Shown here piece after piece: positions 1 through 4,730 of a DNA stretch of 9,385 nt. The translations under genes and the position numbers were made by a program. Each line of letters opens with the position of its first letter. Position 1 is the stretch's first letter. The DNA is from Pseudomonas sp. (GTDB taxonomy: Bacteria > Pseudomonadota > Gammaproteobacteria > Pseudomonadales > Pseudomonadaceae), in assembly GCA_007117785.1 (NCBI GenBank), contig SKFV01000147.1, forward strand, positions 1 to 9,385, given 5' to 3'. The notes below the pieces were generated by a model. It was not told the origin of the DNA, did not search any database, and worked only from the letters and a program-made list of their open reading frames with translations.

Positions 1-532
1 CCAACATGGCGACCAGTCCGTCGCGCGCCAGCAGGGCCAGGCCAAGCAGGGTGAGGGCCAGGCCTGCGCCTATCGCGGAGAAAGGCACAAACTCCATGGG
101 TGGCATCATCAGCGCTATGGCTACACTGAGCAGGGCGACGAGATACACCCCGGCACCGTTGGTCAGGAAGGTCAGACGCGGGCGTAGAAAGAAATCAATA
201 CATCTGGCGGGGCGACGCATCCAGCGTTGCGAGGTTTCCAGCTTGGAGCGAGGTACAGAGCGATCAAGCAGCCACTTCGGCAGCCAGAATGATTGCCGGC
301 CGATCAGCAACTGCCCGGATACCAACAACACCAATAGGCTCATGATGGCGGGAACACCCGGTATGCCGCCTATGGGCAGCAGGGTGACCAGGCCGGGCAA
401 GATCAGCAGTGGTGCGAAGGAGCGGCGCCCGAGTGCATTGACTACCGCTCTGACAGAGGTCTTTTCACCGTCATCTTCTGTGGCTTGGGCAATGCGGTCC
501 AGAACGTCTTCGAGGTTGGTGGGCTCTTCCAT
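1..532 (-). CDS. exoD: ExoD-family exopolysaccharide synthesis membrane protein (5' part, runs off left edge)
   Basis: The gene starts at 532 and 177 codons are visible before the left edge, so the C-terminus is missing. The ExoD family consists of small inner-membrane proteins named for a Rhizobium exopolysaccharide locus; their biochemical role is not settled. Visible family features are a soluble N-terminus containing NLEDVLDRI (residues 6-14), the GRRSFAPLLILPGL stretch at 35-48, PIGGIPGVPAIM at 53-64, the RPRL motif at 117-120 and a second hydrophobic part with MPPMEFVPF at 143-151, ending in ARDGL. Hydrophobic segments lie near 41-75 and 126-170. The start at 532 is chosen because GGAGAG lies 9 nt upstream (complement of 542-547). 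An in-frame ATG at 637 would add 35 residues containing CPVC but has no ribosome binding site and would reach into an inverted repeat. The gene is divergent from the importer operon, and no functional link is evident. Confidence 0.85.
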   Translation of the reverse strand, partial: MEEPTNLEDVLDRIAQATEDDGEKTSVRAVVNALGRRSFAPLLILPGLVTLLPIGGIPGVPAIMSLLVLLVSGQLLIGRQSFWLPKWLLDRSVPRSKLETSQRWMRRPARCIDFFLRPRLTFLTNGAGVYLVALLSVAIALMMPPMEFVPFSAIGAGLALTLLGLALLARDGLVAML

Positions 533-615
533 CAGGGGATGCTCTCCGAGGTGCTGAGTGGTCTGCTGGTGGCGGGCGAGGGAAGTAGCTTTTTGCTGAA
601 TGCTGGTTGCGCGAT

Positions 616-676
616 CGCACACTGGGCATTTATTCATAACAACATAGTAGAATCCGTTACTTGCCCAGTCTGTGCG
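616..676. repeat. Imperfect inverted repeat between exoD and the importer operon
   Basis: CGCACACTGGGCA at 616-628 is the reverse complement of the right arm TGCCCAGTCTGTGCG at 662-676, except for two extra bases (CT) in the right arm. The arms are separated by 33 nt. The repeat sits between the exoD start at 532 and the importer start at 772. It could be a pair of half-sites for a regulator of the divergent genes, or it could be chance. I see no recognisable Pho box or other named operator here. Confidence 0.35.
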
Positions 677-771
677 CAGGCATACTGAGCTAACTGTAAG
701 CCGGCACAAGCCAATTATCAGGTGTGGGCACGTTCATCAAAGCCCCTCAATGAGTGCAATAGACGATCAAT

Positions 772-1593
772 ATGACCTCTACCGCTGTTCAACCGCTGCT
801 TCGCCTTGAAGGTGTAGGGCTCATCTATCCAGATGGTACCCGGGCGCTGGAAGAGACCACGCTCGCGTTTTATCGGGGGCAGTTTACGGTGGTGCTTGGT
901 CTGTCGGGAGCGGGGAAGACCAGCATGTTGCGCTGCATCAATGCACTGCAGCAGCCGACATCCGGTGCGATTGTTTCTGCTTCCGTGGGAAGTGTTGAGA
1001 GCAAAGCGCGTATTCGTGCCCATCGTCGTCGCACGGCGATGATCTTTCAGCACCATCAGTTGTTGCCGCGATTCAGCGCACTGCACAATGTGCTCACTGG
1101 CCGGCTTGGCCACCACAGTACGCTGCGTAGCTTTCTACCGTTGCCCAAAGTCGATATCGAGTTGGCCTATGACTGTCTGGAACGCGTTGGTCTTGCCGAC
1201 AAGGCGCTTACCCGGGTGGACAACCTGAGTGGTGGGCAAATCCAGCGCGTAGGCGTTGCCCGGGCGTTGGCGCAGCAGCCGGATACTCTGCTTGCCGACG
1301 AACCTGTAGCCAGCCTGGACCCGTCTACCGCGGCCAAGGTGTTGACCCTGTTGCAACGGGTATGTCGTGAAGACGGGATTACTGCCATCGTCAGCTTGCA
1401 TCAGGTGGAGCTGGCAACGCGATTTGCCGATCGGATTATCGGCCTCGCTCACGGCGCCGTGGTGTTCGACGGCCCGCCGTCAGAGATCACGCAGCGCACG
1501 CTAGATACCATTTATTATGATCGGCAGCTTTCTGGCATCCCGGATCCTGCCCTGGAACTTTTAGAGCCGGCCGTGACAGGTCGAACACTATAA
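772..1593 (+). CDS. phnC: Phosphonate/phosphite ABC importer, ATP-binding subunit (PhnC/PtxA-like)
   Basis: This 273-residue protein is a cytoplasmic ATPase that powers uptake by the permease encoded downstream. All nucleotide-binding motifs are intact: Walker A GLSGAGKT at 43-50, Q-loop Gln93 in MIFQHHQL, signature LSGGQ at 152-156, Walker B LLADE at 173-177, D-loop SLD at 181-183 and switch His210 in SLHQ. The signature LSGGQIQRVGVARAL and the H-loop context SLHQVELA are typical of the PhnC branch. ATG 772 is the first possible ATG, because an in-frame TAG lies just upstream at 760-762. No good Shine-Dalgarno sequence precedes it. It is the first gene of a C-D-E operon, with 29 nt to the next gene. 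Whether the substrate is phosphite, a phosphonate or another oxyanion cannot be told from the ATPase. Confidence 0.93.
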   Translation: MTSTAVQPLLRLEGVGLIYPDGTRALEETTLAFYRGQFTVVLGLSGAGKTSMLRCINALQQPTSGAIVSASVGSVESKARIRAHRRRTAMIFQHHQLLPRFSALHNVLTGRLGHHSTLRSFLPLPKVDIELAYDCLERVGLADKALTRVDNLSGGQIQRVGVARALAQQPDTLLADEPVASLDPSTAAKVLTLLQRVCREDGITAIVSLHQVELATRFADRIIGLAHGAVVFDGPPSEITQRTLDTIYYDRQLSGIPDPALELLEPAVTGRTL

Positions 1594-1607
1594 TCTTGGC
1601 ATCATTC

Positions 1608-1615
1608 AGAGGAAG
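1608..1615 (+). promoter_or_regulatory. Ribosome binding site that fixes the binding-protein start
   Basis: AGAGGAAG lies 7 nt before ATG 1623. It favours that start over the in-frame TTG at 1596, which would put nine extra, partly charged residues ahead of the signal peptide. Confidence 0.7.
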
Positions 1616-1622
1616 AACAGCT

Positions 1623-2477
1623 ATGAAGTCCCTTATTACCAGTATGTTGCTCGCGTTCACGCTGGCGCTGAGCACGAGCGCGGCGGCTGAACGTAACCCC
1701 GGTACCTTGAAAGTAGCCTTGCTACCGGATGAAAACGTTTCCCTGCTGATACAGCGGAACAAGCCGTTGGCGGATTACCTGGAAAAGTCGCTGGGCAAGC
1801 GTATCGAGCTGGTGGTGACCACAGATTACTCCTCGATGATCGAGGCCATGCGTTTTGGCCGCATTGATATTGCTTACTTCGGCCCGGTGTCTTATGTGCT
1901 CGCCAAGAGCCGCAGCGAGATCGAGCCGTTCGCCGGTCTGGTGGTGAATGGCCGCAATTCTTACCGGGCGGTGATCATTGGTAATGTGGCACAGGGCATA
2001 AATGATATCGACGATATTCGCGGCAAGGATGTGGCCTATGGTGATCAGGCATCCACATCCAGCCACTTGATGCCGCGTGCTGAACTGCAGGAGCAAGGGC
2101 TTGAAGCCGGTAAGGATTATCGCGCGCATTACACCGGTGCGCATGATGCCGTGGTCACTGCGGTCAACAACGGTCACGCGGCCGCTGGCGGGCTGGGTGA
2201 GCACATCTGGCAATACATGCTGGACTCCGGGCGGGTTGACCAGAGCCGCGTGCAGGTTATTGGCTACACACCCTACTATCCGCAATACCCGTGGGCGATG
2301 CAGTCCGATCTTGCACCGGAGTTGCGTGAGGCTATCCGCACGGCATTCTTAAACCTCGATGATGCGGAGATTCTCGGCAATTTCAAGGCTGAAGGTTTCG
2401 CTGAAGTCACCGATGAGGACTACGACGTTTATCGCCAGATGAGTCGAATACTGGGCATCAACCTGGCCGATATCTGA
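1623..2477 (+). CDS. phnD: Periplasmic phosphite/phosphonate-binding protein (PtxB/PhnD-like)
   Basis: This 284-residue solute-binding protein begins with a Sec signal peptide: Lys2, a hydrophobic core at about 4-17 and probable cleavage after the Ala run near residue 22. The mature part shows the PhnD-family pattern: KVALLPDEN at 30-38, TTDYSSMIEAMRFGRIDIAYFGPVSYV at 66-92, GDQASTSSHLMP at 140-151 with the Ser-Thr-Ser anion-binding turn (144-146), and GAHDAV at 172-177. The stretches DYSSMIEAMRFGRID, ASTSSHL and YPQYPWAM match my memory of Pseudomonas PtxB, the phosphite-binding protein, more closely than E. coli PhnD. That comparison is recalled and not computed. It delivers its ligand to the permease encoded 25 nt downstream. 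A phosphonate or another small oxyanion remains possible as ligand. Confidence 0.9.
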   Translation: MKSLITSMLLAFTLALSTSAAAERNPGTLKVALLPDENVSLLIQRNKPLADYLEKSLGKRIELVVTTDYSSMIEAMRFGRIDIAYFGPVSYVLAKSRSEIEPFAGLVVNGRNSYRAVIIGNVAQGINDIDDIRGKDVAYGDQASTSSHLMPRAELQEQGLEAGKDYRAHYTGAHDAVVTAVNNGHAAAGGLGEHIWQYMLDSGRVDQSRVQVIGYTPYYPQYPWAMQSDLAPELREAIRTAFLNLDDAEILGNFKAEGFAEVTDEDYDVYRQMSRILGINLADI

Positions 2478-2488
2478 GGTATGCGGAC

Positions 2489-2494
2489 AAGGAG
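2489..2494 (+). promoter_or_regulatory. Ribosome binding site that fixes the permease start
   Basis: AAGGAG lies 8 nt before ATG 2503. The in-frame GTG at 2497 is only 2 nt from it, too close to be served, so the permease is taken to start at 2503. Confidence 0.7.
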
Positions 2495-2502
2495 TTGTGG
2501 CA

Positions 2503-3333
2503 ATGCTGCCCCCAGATAACGATCACCCTGAAAGTGCGCGCGCTGACCGCAGTCAGGTAGTCAGTGGCTATATGCGGCGCTGGCGCGCCATCAGTCTGCA
2601 AGTGGCGGTGGTGTTGGCCATTGTGCTTGCTACTTGCTGGTACTCAGGGATTCTCAATCCGGCGGTGATGATCAATGGCTTGCCGGCATTGGGTCAGTTG
2701 TTCATGGAGTCGATGCCGCCGGACTTCTCGCGTGCGCCGCATTGGGTGATGCCGCTGGTTGACACCCTGGCGATGAGCATCGCGGGTACGGCCATCGCGG
2801 TGCTGTTCTCGGTACCCTTGGGCTTTCTGGCGGCGCGCAATACCTCGCCACATCCGGTGATCTTTTACCTGGCGCGCACGCTGTTGAATGGCCTGCGCGC
2901 CATCCCGGAATTGATCATGGGGATTATCTTTGTTGCGGCGGTCGGCTTCGGCATTCTGCCTGGCGTTCTGGCGCTGGGCCTGCATTCCATTGGCATGGTG
3001 GGCAAGTTCTTTGCCGAATCCATTGAGCACGTCGACAATGCCCCGGTGGAAGCAACGCGCGCTGCCGGCTGCAGCCCGCTGCAGGTGATGGTTCACGGCA
3101 TACTGCCCCAGGTCCTACCGAAATTCGCTGACGTCTCGATCTACCGCTGGGAATATAACTTCCGGGCATCGACGGTCATGGGCATGGTCGGGGCAGGCGG
3201 CATCGGCTTCGAGTTGATGTCATCGCTGCGCATCATGGATTACGCACAGGTGATGGCGATCCTGCTGGTTATCCTGGCCATGGTGACTATTGTCGACAGC
3301 ATTAGTGGTCTGCTGCGCAAGCGCTTTAAATAG
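2503..3333 (+). CDS. phnE: Phosphonate/phosphite ABC importer permease (PhnE/PtxC-like)
   Basis: This 276-residue inner-membrane protein forms the channel half of the importer. After a hydrophilic N-terminus with MRRWR (24-28), hydrophobic segments are visible near 30-48, 84-111, 117-128, 137-165 and 245-268, consistent with a BPD_transp_1 permease. The cytoplasmic EAA loop that contacts the ATPase is clear: EATRAAG at 183-189 followed by the closing LPQVLP at 201-206. The motif RASTVMGMVGAGGIGFEL at 221-238 is characteristic of PhnE-type permeases. It is the last gene of the operon and ends with a basic tail, LRKRFK. Nothing that would metabolise the imported compound follows; the next sequence is a broken toxin-antitoxin module. 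Confidence 0.93.
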   Translation: MLPPDNDHPESARADRSQVVSGYMRRWRAISLQVAVVLAIVLATCWYSGILNPAVMINGLPALGQLFMESMPPDFSRAPHWVMPLVDTLAMSIAGTAIAVLFSVPLGFLAARNTSPHPVIFYLARTLLNGLRAIPELIMGIIFVAAVGFGILPGVLALGLHSIGMVGKFFAESIEHVDNAPVEATRAAGCSPLQVMVHGILPQVLPKFADVSIYRWEYNFRASTVMGMVGAGGIGFELMSSLRIMDYAQVMAILLVILAMVTIVDSISGLLRKRFK

Positions 3334-3359
3334 AGCGGATGGCAGTAGCGTTAATGATT

Positions 3360-3392
3360 TTAATAAGCCCCTGATCGATTGTGGTTTATTAA
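3360..3392. repeat. AT-rich inverted repeat downstream of the importer operon
   Basis: TTAATAAGCC at 3360-3369 can pair with GGTTTATTAA at 3383-3392 (10 bp with one G-U wobble) around a 13-nt loop. There is no T-run after it, so it is not a classical intrinsic terminator. It may protect the 3' end of the importer mRNA or mark the edge of the inserted toxin-antitoxin patch. Confidence 0.35.
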
Positions 3393-3428
3393 GGCAGTGA
3401 GTGCAGTAACACACTTTTAATTCGACGC

Positions 3429-3457
3429 TTGCCGTGACTAATCCATTGGATTATAGT
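3429..3457 (+). promoter_or_regulatory. Sigma-70-like promoter of the toxin-antitoxin remnant
   Basis: TTGCCG at 3429-3434 (-35) and TATAGT at 3452-3457 (-10) are separated by exactly 17 nt. The expected transcription start falls at about 3463-3465, on the toxin ATG at 3464. The toxin message would then have little or no leader, which fits the lack of a strong Shine-Dalgarno sequence there. Confidence 0.55.
3439..3453. promoter_or_regulatory. Palindromic operator overlapping the toxin-antitoxin promoter
   Basis: TAATCCATTGGATTA is a perfect inverted repeat with 7-bp arms around T3446. It fills most of the -35/-10 spacer and the first two bases of the -10. Type II antitoxins with a helix-turn-helix commonly repress their own operon from a palindrome in this place, so this is the probable operator. 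That is inference. Confidence 0.55.
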
Positions 3458-3463
3458 TTAGGC

Positions 3464-3616
3464 ATGCAAACAATCGTTGAGCTTCCTGAGTATTTACGGA
3501 AGGCCTCGTTGGTTTTAGGCGAGGGCGAAAAGGCCAATTTATCAAAATCTGAACGCAATGAGCTTGCGCAACTGGCTCAGATACTTCGTTCGCATTATGC
3601 AGGTATACGGCAATGA
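3464..3616 (+). pseudogene. RelE/HigB-like toxin remnant with an internal in-frame deletion
   Basis: The 50-residue reading frame joins two ends of a known toxin family. Its start, MQTIVELPEYLRKAS, and its end, GEKANLSKSERNELAQLAQIL, match the N- and C-termini of RelE/ParE-superfamily toxins that are normally about 100-110 residues long, as I recall them. The middle is gone: there is no equivalent of the GKSGGVRVIYYY core strand where the ribonuclease fold is built. The frame is maintained across the junction, which lies near residues 15-20. The protein is very unlikely to be toxic. Its stop overlaps the antitoxin start by ATGA (3613-3616), the usual arrangement in intact pairs. ATG 3464 is chosen over the in-frame GTG at 3434, because 3434 lies in the -35 hexamer and family members begin with MQTIVEL. 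Confidence 0.75.
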
Positions 3617-3903
3617 ACAAAGCATTTGAAAGTATCAAGCGTGGCCTGGGAGAGGTTATCGAGTTTACGGAAGGGAAGCCGACAAAGGCCGTGGTCCATA
3701 ACCTGGATTAAAAAAAAAAAAAAAATATCCGTACAAAGGTGGGTATGACTCAGACGGAGTTTGCCGATGCTTTTGGAATCAGCGTTAGCACCTTGCGCCA
3801 CTGGGAGCGCGGAGATCGCAACCCTGCTGGCCCGGCGTTGGTACTGTTGAATGTGATGGAAAAAGAGCCCAAGGCCGTGCTCAGAGCCTTGTCTTGTGAA
3901 TGA
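3613..3903 (+). pseudogene. HigA-like XRE antitoxin, split by an in-frame stop at a poly-A run
   Basis: The first piece, MNKAFESIKRGLGEV to KAVVHNLD (32 residues, 3613-3711), and the second piece, IRTKVGMTQTEFADAF to the TGA at 3901-3903, are the two parts of one XRE-type antitoxin in the same frame. Between them lies TAA followed by a lysine-coding A-run. The helix-turn-helix (MTQTEFADAFGISVSTLRHWERG) is intact. Family members as I recall them have about six ordinary codons (like PVDVKA) at this place, equal in length to the 18 nt found here (3709-3726). A shortened protein of 52 residues could start at ATG 3745, which has AAGG 5 nt upstream. It would keep DNA binding but lose the N-terminal part. 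The full-length antitoxin is not made unless the stop is read through or the sequence is wrong. Confidence 0.75.
3710..3725 (+). repeat. Homopolymer of 16 adenines
   Basis: Sixteen consecutive A residues, flanked by T on both sides, lie within the antitoxin gene. The run forms the last two bases of the stop codon at 3709-3711. It is by far the longest homopolymer in the window and unusual for this base composition. Replication or sequencing slippage is likely here, so the length may be inexact. Confidence 0.9.
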
Positions 3904-3906
3904 GGT

Positions 3907-3936
3907 TTGTCAGCAAAGCATTGGCTCTGCTGACAA
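3907..3936. terminator. Hairpin between convergent antitoxin remnant and YecA-family gene
   Basis: TTGTCAGCA at 3907-3915 pairs perfectly with TGCTGACAA at 3928-3936. Inside it AGC (3917-3919) pairs with GCT (3924-3926) around loop ATTG, with a single A-C mismatch between the two helices. It lies between the TGA at 3903 and the convergent stop at 3945, where a bidirectional terminator would be expected. Neither side has a T-run, so termination strength is uncertain. Confidence 0.55.
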
Positions 3937-3944
3937 CAACAGAC

Positions 3945-4532
3945 TCAACGGCGTGACAGCAACGCCGGCTTGGGTTTGTCTTCCGGTGCATGAAACAGCA
4001 GGAATAGCTGGGTGAGGACGTCGGGGATGTGTTCGAGCATGTCATCGACCATGTCGGCATCCTGGTTGATTTCGACAAACTCGGGTTGGTCGTCGAACAG
4101 ACCGGAGCCGACCATGATCGGCAACAGCAGTTCGCTGACGGTCTCTTCTTCACGGGCGAACCAGTCTTCTTCGCGCATGAAGACGCCTTCCATAAAGCCG
4201 ACGCACCAGCTGCGGATATCCGACAGGTCAGGTTCGTCACCCAGGTAGAGGTCGCAAGGCATTTCCAGCGCTTCGTCGCTGGCCAGCTCGCTGCCGAGGC
4301 GGGTTTTGAGTTCGCGCAGGGTGCCTTCGATCAGTGCTTGTTGCTCGGCATCCTGGTAGTTGGGCTGCTCGGCAAACAGCTCTTCCAGCCATTCGTCATC
4401 CGGAACGTCAACCGGGCTGATGGCCAGCGCGGTCAGGTAGCCATGACCGGCCATATAATCAAGCGCTTCATCGTGCAGATCATCGGCATCAAGAAACTGC
4501 TCTAGCTGGGCAAGTTGGCTGGCGAACGACAT
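3945..4532 (-). CDS. YecA/YgfB family (UPF0149) protein
   Basis: This 195-residue cytoplasmic protein is very acidic and largely helical. Family marks are HGYLTALAISPVDVPDDEWLEELF at about 30-53, the MPCDLY...WCVGFMEGVFMREEDW region at 91-124, and the C-terminal FVEIN and IPDVLTQLFLLFHAP parts. The length equals that of YgfB-type members; the C-terminal SEC-C zinc motif of longer YecA proteins is absent. The molecular role of this family is poorly defined; one Pseudomonas YgfB is reported to affect beta-lactam resistance, but that gene sits in a different neighbourhood. ATG 4532 is chosen because GAGG lies 7 nt upstream (complement of 4540-4543) and the protein begins there as family members do. 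The frame stays open upstream to 4652, but that part has no family character. It is divergent from recQ. Confidence 0.88.
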   Translation of the reverse strand: MSFASQLAQLEQFLDADDLHDEALDYMAGHGYLTALAISPVDVPDDEWLEELFAEQPNYQDAEQQALIEGTLRELKTRLGSELASDEALEMPCDLYLGDEPDLSDIRSWCVGFMEGVFMREEDWFAREEETVSELLLPIMVGSGLFDDQPEFVEINQDADMVDDMLEHIPDVLTQLFLLFHAPEDKPKPALLSRR

Positions 4533-4550
4533 GGGTATACCTCGACTATG

Positions 4551-4567
4551 ACAATGGCCGCCATTGT
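4551..4567. promoter_or_regulatory. Perfect 17-bp palindrome upstream of the YecA-family gene
   Basis: ACAATGGCCGCCATTGT has 8-bp arms around C4559 and ends 19 nt before the YecA-family start codon at 4532. Its right arm overlaps a possible minus-strand -10 hexamer, TACAAT (complement of 4563-4568). A one-base centre cannot form a good RNA hairpin loop, so a site for a dimeric DNA-binding protein is more likely. The regulator is unknown. Confidence 0.5.
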
Positions 4568-4687
4568 AACTGGCAGTTGATGTTTTGTCGTTGACGATAA
4601 GCAATGATTGATGCCGACCTGTGTCGACCCAATAATTGGCTCTTCGAAGCACTATAGCCCCTTTTCACTGGGTCGTTGGGGTCAGGC

Positions 4688-4696
4688 TGGTATACT
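4688..4696 (+). promoter_or_regulatory. Extended -10 promoter for recQ
   Basis: TGGTATACT is an extended -10 (TGn followed by TATACT) 34 nt upstream of the recQ ATG. No good -35 hexamer lies at the expected distance (4668-4673 reads CTGGGT), which is common for extended -10 promoters. The predicted start of transcription is near 4703. Confidence 0.5.
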
Positions 4697-4730
4697 GGCC
4701 GATTAAATTCGATATGACTCCGGGAGCGGC

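Noticed and set aside
6..557. Plus-strand open frame of 183 codons at the left edge
   Set aside because: It is antisense to the ExoD-family gene, whose protein shows clear family motifs; the plus-strand product is Ser/Arg-rich with no recognisable domain.
638..771. Pho box upstream of the importer operon
   Set aside because: Phosphate-starvation control would be expected, but I could not find two convincing CTGTCAT-like repeats at the right spacing.
750..809. Short plus-strand frame (19 codons from ATG 750) overlapping the start of the importer ATPase, as a possible leader peptide
   Set aside because: It has no ribosome binding site, no attenuator structure and no regulatory amino acid run; it is most likely chance.
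1722..2285. Minus-strand open frame of 187 codons inside the binding-protein gene
   Set aside because: It is a shadow of the GC-rich coding strand, with no domain and no ribosome binding site.
4533..4652. N-terminal extension of the YecA-family protein
   Set aside because: The extra 40 residues would contain the 17-bp palindrome and possible promoter; the start at 4532 has GAGG at good spacing and matches the family N-terminus.
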